This document shows positions 10,251-20,692 of a DNA stretch of 64,000 bases, in pieces. Source of the stretch: Beta vulgaris subsp. vulgaris (lineage: Eukaryota; Streptophyta; Magnoliopsida; Caryophyllales; Amaranthaceae); NCBI RefSeq assembly GCF_026745355.1, contig NC_079209.1, positions 23,828,733-23,892,732 on the forward strand. The letters are read 5' to 3'. The notes under the pieces are model-generated. The model had not been told where the DNA came from. It saw only the letters and a program-made list of their open reading frames with translations, and did not search any database. Position numbers and translations under genes: made by a program. Position 1 is the stretch's first letter, and every line of letters starts with the position of its first letter.

Positions 10251-11772
10251 TTGGTCGGCTAAACCGTCCACGGATTTTTTGAGCTCTCTGCAGTCTTTGG
10301 TGGTGTCCACACTCCTTGTGGTAATCGCACCATAAGCTCCTGTCTCTCCGAGATGATGATGTCCGAATGGGTGCTGGCTTGGGAAGCTTATTTTTGTTCC
10401 TGATGTCAAAATAGATTTATTTCCGGTTTTTATTAAACCGAGGATCGTTGCCGTTATCGGTGAGCCGGTCCCCTCGGCCTCCCGTTCTCTGATGTTTAGG
10501 CTGATCCCTATGGCTCCCCTCATCTTTTCTCTTCTTGGTCCCTTCATCCGAGTAACGGCAGATATCTGTTGCTTGGATGAATCTTTGGGCTCTGGCCATG
10601 GCTTCTGAGTAGGTCTTCACCTCATTCTCGGCCAGTGACCATCTGAGCCGACCCGGTTGGAGTCCGGACATGAGGGCGGCGAAAGCTACCGCATCTTGCA
10701 AGTCGGTGATTTTAAGGGACTCTTCATTGAACCTCTTGATGTAGTCCGACAGAGGTTCATTCTTGTCTTGCTTCACCCCCATGAGATGAAGGCTGGTTTT
10801 TTCTTTGCCTCTTTCCAGCCACAAACTGGTGGATGAAGAGGTGTTCAAGTATGGCGAAGTCAGTGATGACCCCAGCCGGGAGTTCTTGGAACCAATTGAG
10901 GGCCAGACCTTTGAGGGTGGTGGGGAAGAAACGACACCAGGTGGCCTCACAACTTGTCTGAACGCTCATCTGAGCCTTGTAGCTGGCCATATGATCATCT
11001 GGGTCGGTTAGGCCCGCCAATGGCTCGATCAAGGGAGTTTTAATTTTTCCCGGGGTTGGGGTCCCTAGGATTTCCTGACTGAAGGGGATCAGGAACTTGA
11101 GCCCTCCTCCAGTCAGCTTAGGAGGCTGAGAATGAGCCGAGTCCCCCTGACCCTCTCGGTCATTCGCCTTCTTCTTGAGGAACTCCCGGGCGTCATAGCC
11201 TTGGCTGAGGCGCTTCTAGTTAAGAAAATCCCGGGCGTCTTGGGGTTTCCGACCCGTGCCCCCTCTTGGGGACTTAGATACGTGGGTTTCCGCGTGCTGA
11301 CGGGCCGACCCCTGTCATGCGGATTTCTCTTTCTCCCGACGACTTGGGTCTCTCGCATCGGATCGTGGCCGGCTAGGCTGCTGATCCCGATTAGAACGAG
11401 AGTGGACATCCGATCCCTTTGGTCCCTTTGAGAGCGGACTACAGTGCGCTCTCTGTGCTCATGTTGATTGAGCGGGATGAGCTGGTGCTATCTCTGCTGG
11501 AGCATGGCCATCATGTCCATCATGCCTTTTTGAAAGGTTTCTTAGAGCTGAGCAGTAATAAGGGCAATGTCGGCCGCAAAGAGCGGTTGGGGCTCGACAT
11601 TCTGAATTTGCTGAGAGGCAGACCGGGGGTCCAAAGTTTGAACGGTGGGCGACCTCCGACCTGGCGAGGGGATCTGCTCGGCCTCCCTATTATGCGGGGG
11701 CGAGTGGCCTCTCTCCGGCCGAGGGACTTGGTCAGAGGCTTGCTTGCCGCGGGTGTTTTTGGTCGGTGCCAT
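10250..11772 (-). pseudogene. Tat gag, frameshifted
   Basis: The start is taken at the ATG at 11772 (MAPTKNTRGKQASDQ), about 85 bp inside the primer-binding site. The core appears in another frame at 11032-10757: IEPLAGLTDPDDHMASYK and LKGLALNWFQELPAGVITDF. It continues in a third frame from 10950 (LSDYIKRFNEESLKITDL, AFAALMSGLQPGRLRWSL). These are the conserved blocks of the plant Retrotrans_gag domain. At least two or three frameshifts separate the segments, and the middle (11110-11540) is poorly preserved. Confidence 0.85.
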
Positions 11773-11849
11773 TGTTAACTGGCGTTCGAAGCTGAGTAGC
11801 TACTGAGGTAAATCTTAATGAGTGGTTGCGAAGTAACTTTTCGTACTAT

Positions 11850-11866
11850 CCCCACAGAGGGCGCCA
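11850..11866 (-). other. Primer-binding site of the Tat element
   Basis: Read on the minus strand, three bases after the LTR end, the sequence is TGGCGCCCTCTGTGGGG. It begins with TGG, complementary to the CCA end of a tRNA, as reverse-transcription primer sites do. The tRNA species was not assigned. Confidence 0.75.
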
Positions 11867-11869
11867 AAC

Positions 11870-12273
11870 TGTTTCTGTCTAGAAATTAAGGGTGCTAATT
11901 CCTTTGCTTAGAGAATACCGGGTCAGATCTGAATGTCCTGAGTCCAAAGTCCGTATGCCGGAATCCTGCAAAAGTAATGGTTAGACTGCCCCGGAGGTGG
12001 TTCCGGGATCGCCTCTTCGATGCTCAAGTCAGTGATCAAGCTAGAGAGATAAAGTCTAGAGAGAGATGCTCTGGTTTGTTAGGTAAGAATTCAATACCTT
12101 CTCATTGATGAGGGGGTTGGGTATTTATAGTGCTTTTGGAGATCCCAACTGTAGGCCAGCTGGAAGGCACTGACAGCTGGAAGAAACCACCATAGGTGGG
12201 CCCCTGGGGGCTTAAGGCTCTATTGGGCTTGAATTACCCTTTGCTGGTTTAACCTGTGAAATAAGCCAAAACA
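11870..12273 (-). repeat. 5' LTR of the Tat element
   Basis: A 404-bp LTR, the partner of the one at 1309. On the minus strand it carries a TATA-like box (CTATAAATA at about 12130-12122), the likely start region of the gag-pol transcript. Differences from the other LTR number about 14, with no indels seen. Confidence 0.93.
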
Positions 12274-13611
12274 TAAGCCACAAAGTAAATGTTGTCAATT
12301 AATATTCTTTTTCCTCAAAAAAAATATTTATGAAAATACTATAAATCAATTTATGAAAATCTCAAAAGTGAAGAAGAGGTAGTAACTCAGTGGAATACCA
12401 CCCCGAATTCGCGGGCATTTTCCATTGTTCGAGTCCTCATCCCAAAAATATGTTGAGGCATTTACTTTTGGTCTATTTAACCTTGTACCCAACCTGAAAA
12501 TAAAAATCCCAAAAGTAACAAATTTTAAAAAAGAAAAATTTTCAGAGAAATTTCGAAATTTTCTTTGGGAGATTTTCTCTATCTTCTTCCTTCCACCTCT
12601 CAGCTCATTCCACTAACACCCGAACCTAGACATCGGGTAACAGAACAAACCCTGATAGACAACAACAACCTTGAGCAAATCTAAAGAACACATTTGAGCC
12701 ATGGCTCAGATATCCAGAGATGGGAGTCATGGCTAAAATGTGTTTAGCGTACGTTTCAGTCATGGTCCAAATACTATTTCCAGATGTTTGCTCAAATATT
12801 TAGAGATCTTGATTAGGCCATGGTTCAAACGCATTTAGGATATATCGATGTTTGGTATTTTTTCAATTTTTTTAGAAATATTTCCTTTGATTATTTTTTT
12901 CGTCGTTTTTGTGTTATGTTGAATAATTGTTAATCAAATATTGTTACAAATTAATAGTATTAATTATATTAATTGATAATATTGACAAAGATATTAGTAA
13001 ATTAACAATAATGATGTTAACATGTTAATGTAACAATTATTTTCTGAATTCAATTATAATCAAAACATCATGATAGTCTTAGTGAAATTTCAGATGGAAC
13101 TTATGATGTTATTAAATCTGGTGGGGAGAATATGGTGGTGGTATGGTGGAAGAATTGTAAGAGGAGGAAGAAACATGGAATAACCATGTACCAACCAAAC
13201 AAAACCATTTTAAGGGAGTGTCATGTTCTCCTTTCTCTTTACACCCCTTTCTTGATTCCATGCATTAAATGACCTAAAAAGAATGGATGTGGATTAGGTT
13301 TATGTTACTTGGTTGAGTTTTTTTAAATTATGTCAAATGATCCCTTTAGTGTAAACATAGGGATTTTCAATAGTTATTTAACCAATTAATGAGTATGTAA
13401 TTAGAAATTTAGGAATGATTACAAATTATATTTTTAAATTTGGGTGATTTCGAGAATTGATCTTAAGGTGATTTTTGGTTAATAAACTTATTTAAAATAA
13501 TAATCAACGTTCGTTACTAACTATTCATAAATAGAGGTAGAAACATCGTAGGATTGCGTAGTTCAAATCTTTTCAATTTATTTTTAATGAAAGTTATGAT
13601 CATATCATAGT
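12274..13611. other. Non-coding AT-rich spacer with a tRNA-like relic
   Basis: No gene is visible. At about 12370-12445 the sequence has taactcagtgg and, some 55 bp later, tgttcgagtcc. These resemble the A and B boxes of a tRNA gene or tRNA-derived SINE, but no tail or target duplication was identified. The phrase around catggctcaga/catggtcca recurs loosely at 12695-12830. Confidence 0.4.
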
Positions 13612-14023
13612 TGTTTCAGGTGAAACTTAATTACGAGTTGAAATTCGAGGAGGTGAGATTACCTCGTGAAATACGAGTCAAGTATCTAAGTAGAGTAGAA
13701 TCCATAAACTGATGTTAAACTATCCCGGGGTTGACCCGGAATCTCCCTCCGATACATAGTCTATATAATGTTAAAGGATAAAGTCTAGTTATAGAAAGCT
13801 GAAAGAGATAGAGAGCTATACTGTTGGAGAACTATTCATTATCTATATCTATGGGAATCCAATACCCTTTTCATAGCAAGTGAAAGGGTGACCAATATAG
13901 ACGTCGTGCGAACTTCCAGAGAAATGTGCTAGTATTGGCCACAATTTGATCCTTATTTTAATCTAGGGGTACTTTGGTAACTTCACCTTGACTTGTTGGC
14001 ACAATTGAGCTTCGACCCAAACA
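13612..14023 (-). repeat. Probable solo LTR related to the Tat LTR
   Basis: A unit of about 412 bp starts tgtttcagg and ends gacccaaaca, the same terminal pattern as the 404-bp Tat LTRs. It shares internal blocks with them: cccgggg-ttgacccgg resembles cccggaggtggttccggg, and aaggataaagtctag resembles agataaagtctagag. No coding sequence flanks it, so it is probably a solo LTR of a related, older family. A clean 5-bp target duplication was not found, which keeps this tentative. Confidence 0.45.
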
Positions 14024-14760
14024 ATGAAATTTCATAGAGAGTTTTTATTGGATAGATACTACTATACTAGGGAACATGAAGCCACTAATATGATATCAAA
14101 ACAATTTATGGACTAGTAGAAAAATAGAGTATGGCATGGCACACAACAACGCAGCAATATTAGGAAACATGAAGCCACTACGATGATACAAGATGTGAAG
14201 ATGGAATAACTTTTAATGTAAAGTCGTAGGATGGGAACAGCTTAGCTTTAGCACTTTGGCCACTAGTCATGCACTATGTTCATCATCTATTTAGTTTGTC
14301 AGGCACACCTAAAAAAAGCCTTCCCCATTTCAACGCCCACCAACCCACTATTGTGTTCTAGCCTCGTTATTCTTTGTTGGTATTTAGGGTGTGTGCAACA
14401 TTTATGTAATGGATGGGATCCAAAGACCATAAATACGACGAGTCCGGCAATTCTGTGAACTGTTAGGTGTCAAACACATATTTCACAACCTTTTTTAAAC
14501 TCGTGTTAATTTTCACCCAATATAAATATCAACGTATTTGGGTCGGAATGTTGCTCCGAATTGGTATTGCTTGTCGAATTTGATATACATTTTTTTTCCA
14601 TTCCCACTAAAATATATTAAGCAAAAACTCAACAATTAAATTGTACAAATATAATAATGAAGACACTTAAAGCATGATTAAAAGTTGGTTGAAATGGTAA
14701 TTGTGTCATGTATAATAGCAAGAGGCCACAAGTTCAATTCTTGCTTGCTTTTGTTAATTA
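14024..14760. other. Non-coding spacer with a weak SINE/tRNA-like relic
   Basis: No gene is seen. Two near-copies of gaaacatgaagccacta lie about 92 bp apart (about 14070 and 14162). At 14675-14750 the order ggttgaaatggtaa, then agttcaattct resembles degenerate A and B boxes, as in old tRNA-derived SINEs. The evidence is weak. Confidence 0.3.
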
Positions 14761-15745
14761 ACATGACTTATGTATACATTGGACAATTCTACTGGAGTAA
14801 CAGAGGTACCACGTGGCGTGTACACATTGTCACACGCGCCTTTTAATATATTTGTGTAGATTATTACACATTCAAAAAGTATATTTGCACATTCAAAACA
14901 ATTTTTTTTTTTGCATATCCAAATAATATGTCTCTACATCCAAACTACATGCATATTTGCACATCTAGCAAGTATTCTAAGGATAAGAGTTAGCTCAAGT
15001 GGGTAGAGCGCTCCCCCTTGGCTCCTGAAGTTAGGGGTTCGATCTTTACCCCCACCATTATGTTGGGTTATTTCCTTAGCATGCTATCCATGCCTTACCA
15101 GCCAATGTGTTGGTGTTTCCTACAGCCTAGTAGTCTTGTGGGGGTTAGCCCTTGGGTTGACTTAATTTTCTAATAAAAAAACAAATCTAGCAAGTATTCT
15201 AGCACATCTGAGAAATATACTTGCACATCCAAAATAACATGACTTATGTACACATTGGACAATTCTACTGGAGTAAAAAAGGTACCACGTGGCTCGTAAC
15301 ATTGTCACACGCGCCTTTTAATATATTTGTATAGATTATTACACATTCAAAATTTATATATGCAGATTCAAAACATATTTTTTTGCACATCCAAACTACA
15401 TGCATATTTGCACATCTAGCAAGTATTCTTGCACATTTGAGAAATATACTTGCACATCCAAAAGTATCCAAAGACAATGTTTGCACATCCGGACTGCAAT
15501 TTTGCACATCCAAAATCTATTGTTGCACATTCCAAAAATATGTTTGCACATACAAGAAGTATTCCTGCACACCCAAGATATATATTTGAACATCCAAAAG
15601 GTAAGTTTGCACATCTAAACACTATATTTGCACATCCAAGCTACATATTTGCACATTTAAAGATTCTATTTTGCACATCTAAAAATTATGCTTGCACATC
15701 CAAAACGTGTCATTACACGTCAAACGACTATATATATACATCTAA
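14761..15745. repeat. Interspersed ttgcacatccaaa repeat with a 200-bp direct duplication
   Basis: Variants of ttgcacatccaaa recur more than fifteen times, irregularly 20-32 bp apart, densest at 15360-15720. A block of about 200 bp beginning acatgacttatgta occurs at 14761 and again at 15237. Both copies contain ggtaccacgtggc and gtcacacgcgcc. The two copies are separated by the SINE at 14980-15184. Open frames rich in Cys, His, Ser and Thr here are repeat artefacts. Confidence 0.8.
14980..15184 (+). mobile_element. tRNA-derived SINE with perfect 17-bp TSD
   Basis: A 205-bp insertion begins aggataagagttagctc. It holds an RNA polymerase III A box (ttagctcaagtgggtagag) and a B box (ggttcgatct), followed by a non-tRNA body and an A-rich tail (aataaaaaaacaa). 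It is flanked by identical 17-bp copies of atctagcaagtattcta at 14963-14979 and 15185-15201. Boxes, tail and duplication together make this a complete SINE insertion. The family was not named. Confidence 0.92.
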
Positions 15746-15832
15746 AGATTGACTTCTGAATTATTAATTTTTATAATGTGCAAAAATTGTGGAGTGGATG
15801 TACATATAGCTAATACATTGGATGTGCATCAC

Positions 15833-16224
15833 TAGGGGTGGCAATGATAGAGTTGAGTTTGAGCTAGCTCGACTCGACTCGTTAGCATTTCGAGTCGAGT
15901 TTGAGTTGAATTGAGCTCACTCGAGTCGCGTTTTGACCGAAGTTTTGACCGAGCTTTAACCGAGTAGATTTCGAGTAGCTTACAAGTGTTTCACAAGCAA
16001 CAATAAGGCAGAAAAATGTTAAATTTAATTACTTTAATATTATAATTGGGTATTCGAACTTCTTGGGAGTTTTCGAGTGGAGTATCGAGTTGCTCAACTC
16101 GACTCATCAGCATCTCGAGTCGATCTCGAGTACGATTTGAGCTCACTTGAGTCGAGCTTTGGCCGACTTTTGACAGAGTTGATCTCGACTAGCTCGCAAG
16201 TTGTCTTGTCTCATTGCCACCCTA
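15833..16224. mobile_element. hAT-type MITE with 8-bp TSD
   Basis: This 392-bp element starts taggggtggcaatga and ends tcattgccaccta-like (tcattgccacccta), giving terminal inverted repeats with one indel. Perfect 8-bp flanks tgcatcac occur at 15825-15832 and 16225-16232. A TAGGGGTGGCAA-like terminus with an 8-bp duplication is typical of hAT elements. The interior is full of palindromic cgagtcgag/ctcgactcg motifs and encodes nothing. Confidence 0.92.
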
Positions 16225-16733
16225 TGCATCACATGTATGTAGTTGTTCTAAGAAGGAGAAATAGTTTCCTTTTTTTAATCTAACCTGACTTCAGGGCATA
16301 GTTGATGGTCTTTTTTCCATTTTTTGCACCACTAAACAGTTTGGAATTTAGCCTTTTTCGAATATGACCCAGTTGCCATATTTTTACAGCTTGTTTGATT
16401 CATTTTTAGTAAAAGAAGATAAGAGAAAGGAAAATAATGAAAGATAAAATATGAAAACCTTAACTTTTCATGTTTGGTTTAATTTTTTCTTTCCTCCCAA
16501 ATTTTCCCACTTTTGGGAAGAAAGGAATACTAAATTATATTAAGGAGTCTTTCCTTCCAATTCCTTTCATTTCCTTTTACTTAAATTGTTTTTTAAACCA
16601 AATATTCAAAACTAACAAAAATTCCCTGCACTTCCTTATTCTTTTCCTTTAAATTTTTTCTACCAAACGAGTTGTTAGCTATATCTTTAGTTATCATCAT
16701 GTGCCATGCATAGAAAGCTTTACTAATGTTACC
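16225..16733. other. Non-coding spacer between two MITEs
   Basis: AT-rich sequence with runs of T and no motif-bearing reading frame. It carries loose inverted tttcctttccttt/aaaggaaa patterns at about 16420-16660 that may mark another decayed inverted-repeat element, but ends and a target duplication were not established. Confidence 0.4.
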
Positions 16734-17139
16734 TAAGAGTGTAAATGATAAGATTCGAGTTTGATCTAGCTCAACTCGACTCGTTAGTATTTCGAGTCGA
16801 GCTCACACGAGTTGAATCGAGCTCACTAGAGTCGAGTCTTGATCGAGCTTTGGCCAAGTCGAGTTTTGACGGAGTAGATTTCGAGTATCTTGCAAGTGTC
16901 TCATATTAAAAGAAACCATAAGGTAGAAAGATATTGAAATTGAGTATTTTGTTATTGATAATTGGGTATTCGAGCTTCTCATGAGTTTTTGAGTCGAGTA
17001 TCGAATTATTCAACTCGACTCGCTAACATCTCGAGTCAAGCTCGAGTTTGATTCGAGCTCACTCGAGTGACCGAGTTTTGACCGGATCAATCTCGAGCAG
17101 CTCGCAAGTTAAGTGGTCTTTTCTCATTTACACCCCTAA
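16734..17139. mobile_element. Second hAT-type MITE of the same family
   Basis: It is related throughout to the element at 15833: ctcaactcgactcgttag, ggtattcgagcttctc and similar blocks occur in the same order. The ends are taagagtgtaaatga and tcatttacacccctaa, an imperfect inverted pair. Flanks atgttacc and ttgctacc agree at six of eight positions. The decayed ends suggest an older insertion than the copy at 15833. Confidence 0.75.
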
Positions 17140-17434
17140 ATTGCTACCGATGTGTAGCTTAAAGAAAATATTTTGAAAAACGCTTTTAAATAAATAGTTA
17201 TATGGTGAAGGAAATTAATTAAGGAATTTTTCTTATGAATTTTGACGGGGAAGAAATGTTAGTTTCATATGATTTTTCTTATAATATCTTGAAAATTAGT
17301 GAAGGAGAATAAGGATGCACTCATACCTGGTATAGTGATAACAAATTCTTCTTTGACCTACTAAACATAAAACTAATTTGAGTAGAATTACAATTTAACG
17401 GATTTAGTTATTCATTGTTGTAAGTCAATCAGCT
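17140..17434. other. Non-coding spacer
   Basis: AT-rich, no gene or repeat recognised before the LINE tail at 17434. Confidence 0.5.
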
Positions 17435-17967
17435 TTTTTTTTTTTTTTTGAGGGGAAAAGTGAGCTCGCTAGCTTAATAAAGGGACAAATTGTCCATAAG
17501 TACATAAGGAGCCACTTCCTGAGGGACATGATTCTCCCACACTTGTTCAACTCTGAACGAAACTAGCTTAGCTAAGTGATGGGCAACAAAATTCCCGTCA
17601 CATTTGACATGAGACCATACTAAGGAAGGAAAATACAAACAAGCAGACAAGATATCATGAAGAATAGTATCGAGATCTGGAAGGTGGACAATGTTGTTGA
17701 AGAGACGACGAATAACGACTTAGAAATCCGACTCAAAGATGATGTGTTGGAGTCCATAACGTTTACCCAATCGCAAAGCCACGACAATGGCTTTTGCCTC
17801 TGCAAGCTCTGGGGCCCGGAATGCTCTAACACGTCTAGTGGCTGAGGACATGCCCAGTAGAGTTATGAGCCACACTTGTTCAATCAACTTTATTAAGGTT
17901 AAAAATTCCAGTACCCTCTTGGATGTTTTCGGAAACCTGAGCGAAAATTTAAAGAGGGAGCCCTAAC
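17435..17967 (-). mobile_element. 5'-truncated LINE 3' end with RNase H relic
   Basis: Read on the minus strand, codons spell an RNase H-like (RVT_3) segment: ELAEAKAIVVALRLGKRYG, then HIIFESDF, a TAA stop, then VVIRRLFNN, and later VKCDGNFVAHHLAKL. Its 3' side ends in a poly-A tail, seen as a poly-T run at 17434-17449 on the plus strand. Flanks caatcagct (17426-17434) and caatgagct (17968-17976) agree at eight of nine bases, a probable target duplication. Plant L1-type LINEs often carry such an RNase H at the C-terminus of ORF2. An isolated retroposed host RNase H-like gene is an alternative. Confidence 0.72.
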
Positions 17968-18046
17968 CAATGAGCTATTTTTTTTTTTTTTTTGTTAAAT
18001 AGGTAAAGATATAATGGAATAAAAAAAAGACTTAAAAATTAAATCA

Positions 18047-18352
18047 TGAAGAAAATATAGGTGTAAATATTTTATATGGGCATGTATATACATAGGAAAA
18101 GCTATATCCGTTTGGGCCACAGTGCTTTGTATAGCAGCACTCCTCTTATTTGTCTATTTTTACAGCAAGTAGGCCCTTCCTTTTCATTGGTTAAGGTAGT
18201 ATTTATCGTTTTGATGTACAGCTCTCTAGGTCAAGTGGATAAAGAAAAGAGGCGCATACTTTCGTGAAATAGAAGCTAGAGCAATGACTGCTCATTAAAA
18301 ATTCCATTGTGAGAACTCTTAAATTCCTTTAGAAAGAATTCATCTTTCTTCA
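18047..18352 (+). repeat. 5' LTR of copia element 1
   Basis: A 306-bp LTR that matches 22905-23212 throughout. Relative to the partner it lacks three bases near 18172 (cagcaag versus cagcagtaag) and has one extra A near 18242. Confidence 0.93.
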
Positions 18353-18365
18353 TGGTACCAGAGCC
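18353..18365 (+). other. Primer-binding site of copia element 1
   Basis: tggtaccagagcc directly abuts the LTR. It differs by one base from the common copia primer site tggtatcagagcc, complementary to the 3' end of initiator tRNA-Met. Confidence 0.88.
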
Positions 18366-18430
18366 GTAAGTCATCTACAACACACAATTTTTTTTTCATC
18401 TTCATAGTGAAGATAATCAATTTTCTAGAA

Positions 18431-19345
18431 ATGGCAGCTGAGAAGGAAGACCTTACTGTTGGTGGATACATGGACCCATTGTTTGTCTCAAGCTCAGACA
18501 ACCCTCAGATGATGCTGAGCACAATGCTCTTTGATGGAGATAATTTTCTGAATTCGAGTAGAAATATTAAAATGGCTCTAGGATCCAAAAATAAATTAGG
18601 ATTCATAGATGGAACTTGTGAAAAGCTTGCAGTTGAGACTAAGGGTTTTAGCAAATGGATAAGAAATGATTACATGATTAGGTGTTGATTTTTTAAATCT
18701 ATGACTGTATAGTTGGCTCAAAGCTTGATGCTTGTAGAATCTGCTAAGCAACTCTGGATGAAATTGGTGAAAGATATGGTCAGAGTAATGCCCCTCAACT
18801 TTATCAGTTAAAGAGAGATGTTAGTAAACTTAAATAAGAAAAATTGAGTGTGTTTAAGTATTATTGTAAGTTGAAGAGGTATTGGGATGAAATTCAGGCC
18901 ATTGAAACATTACCTAGCTACAGATTTTGGTGTTATGAGTAAATGTACGTGCAAATTGCAAAAGAAGTTGTTGGATATGATTGAAACAAACAAATTGATT
19001 GACTTTTTGATGGGTCTTTTGAACCAATATGATAATATGAAGGGCAACATTCTATCCATGGCTCCCTTGCCTTATTTGAATAGAGCTTTTCACTTAGTTC
19101 AACAGGTTGAAAAACAAAAACAATTAAGTGGTGAAGTTGCAACTGAGAACTTGGAGGTAAGTGCCTTTCAAGTGAACAAGCAGGACACTGAAAATTTCCA
19201 GAGAAGAGAATTCAGGAAGGATAAAGTATATAAGAGATGTGACTATTGTGGGATAAAGGGTCACATCAAGAGCGACTGTTACAAGATCATTGGGTATCCT
19301 GAGAGGAGTGAAAACACTAGAGGAAGGAATGGACAAGATGATTGA
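18431..19345 (+). pseudogene. Copia gag with zinc knuckle
   Basis: Starts at ATG 18431 (MAAEKEDLTVGGYMDP). Conserved plant copia gag blocks are present (LFDGDNFLN, ALGSKNKLGFIDGT). One frame runs from 18431 past 19345 but contains several stops between 18688 and 18887. The zinc knuckle CDYCGIKGHIKSDC (C-x2-C-x4-H-x4-C) lies at about 19237-19278. It would package element RNA in an intact copy. Confidence 0.85.
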
Positions 19346-19411
19346 GGAAGAAACAGAAAAGGGAAGATTGGAATAAAATTTGGTGCAAATGCAGGGAGAC
19401 ATGAGGAAGGT

Positions 19412-20692
19412 ATGAGTGGTGATGCTGAATCTCCCTTGGACGAGGAAGTATATGAGGCAGCTAGCGGCAACAATAGCAAGGTAGACCCTAGCCTCATTTC
19501 AGCTGTTGTAAAAGAAGTGATGAAGGCATTCTCTAAGAATCATGGAGCAGGACGAAGTCAAGGAAGCACTACAAGAGGAAGCAATTTTGCAGGTGCAGTG
19601 ATTGCTTCTAATGTAGCAAATTACAATGATATTTTGAATTCTGACTCATGGATCATTGATTCTGGAGCATCTTTTAATAAAATTTGTGTTTTGAGAAAGC
19701 TCGATAGAGCTATGGAAGTAGGATTACCAGATGGAAGTGTCAAGAGGGTGAATTAGATGGGAAATGTTTAACTCACTCCTAAAATCACACTGTATAATGT
19801 GTTATATCTTCTTGATTTCGGGCATAATCTTCTGTCAGTAAGTAAACTAATAGAGGGAAGTAATGTTAAGGTTAATTTTGACATGAATGGTTGTATTTTT
19901 CAGGACCATTATACTGAAGAAAGGTTAGGATATGGACAAAGGAGGCCTGGTCATTACAAGTTTCACAAAGCAGAAGCTAGAGATGAGGAGAAGAGGCAAG
20001 AAAACAAAGTAGAGATGTTTGCAGGGAATGCAAAAGTATCATTAGATAAAGTTAAATTCAATTAAATGCATGCAAGACTTGGTCATAGCTCTTTGTCTAA
20101 GATGCAACATTTGGAATTTTGTAATTGCAAGAATTTGAAGGATTTTTATTGTGATACTTGTCATGTTGCCAAAATTCATAAATTTCCCTTTTCTCTTAGC
20201 AAGAACATTGCTCATCATGTTTTTGATATGATTCATGTGGACTTATGGGGGCCATATAGAGTAAAATCCATTTTTGGAGCCAGTTACTTTCTCACTATAG
20301 TTGATGACTATAGTAAGTAACATGGACACATCTTTTGAATAGCAAAGAGAACGTAAACACATTATCAAAGCTTTCTTGGCTCATGTTGAAACTCAGTTTA
20401 ACAAAAGAGTGAAGTATATTAGGAGTGATAATGGGACAGAAGTAGTTCAGGAGGAATGTGGTGAGACATCGAAAGAGATAGGAATAATTCATCAAAGAAG
20501 CATGCCCGGGGTGCCATAGCAAAATGGGAGAGTTGAGAGAAAGCATAGATTCCTATTGTAGACTGCTAGATTTCTTAAATTGCATTCTGGTTACCAAAAT
20601 TTCTATGGGGAGAATGTATCCTTGCTGCAACTCACCTTATAAATCTCCTTCCTAGTGCTGTCATAGGTTGGAAAACTCCCTATGAGAGACTG
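19412..20692 (+). pseudogene. Copia protease and integrase relic
   Basis: The protease motif WIIDSGAS lies at about 19650-19673. VLYLLDFGHNLLSVSKL-like sequence follows. The pre-integrase zinc region is visible as HARLGHSSLSKMQHL and FYCDTCHVAKIHKFP, then the integrase core begins (MIHVDLWGPYRV). The second Asp (RSDNGTE, about 20423) and the Glu (QNGRVERKHR, about 20520) are in a shifted frame, with a stop (CCATAG) just before QNGRV. Nonsense codons at about 19754, 20063 and 20318 break the upstream frame. Confidence 0.82.

Larger units (their letters stand above)
1309..12273 (-). mobile_element. Ty3/gypsy retrotransposon, Tat type, minus orientation
   Basis: Two 404-bp direct repeats (1309-1712 and 11870-12273), both starting TG and ending CA, bound an 11-kb element. 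Flanking 5-mers taagt (1304-1308) and taagc (12274-12278) match at four of five positions and are probably the target duplication. The sense coding order on the minus strand is gag, protease, RT, RNase H, second RNase H, integrase. Membership of the Tat group rests on the protease core VLVDSGSSADII, the RT block FTDLNKACPKD, the dual RNase H, and an extra antisense gene between pol and the 3' LTR. By eye the LTRs differ at about 14 of 404 sites, mostly transitions, so the insertion is fairly young. The coding region is nevertheless heavily broken, so it may have been a defective copy mobilised in trans. Confidence 0.93.

Noticed and set aside
14980..15060. A functional tRNA gene
   Set aside because: The A and B boxes are tRNA-like, but the body, tail and 17-bp target duplication show a SINE.
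14761..15745. CRISPR-like array of ttgcacatcc repeats
   Set aside because: Spacing is irregular, repeats are short and degenerate, there are no unique equal-length spacers or cas genes, and the context is a plant nuclear genome.
15265..15752. Cys/His-rich frames resembling zinc-finger proteins
   Set aside because: The Cys and His codons come from the tgcacatcc repeat and appear in many frames on both strands.
17657..17845. 62-codon plus-strand frame
   Set aside because: It is the antisense shadow of the RNase H relic on the minus strand.
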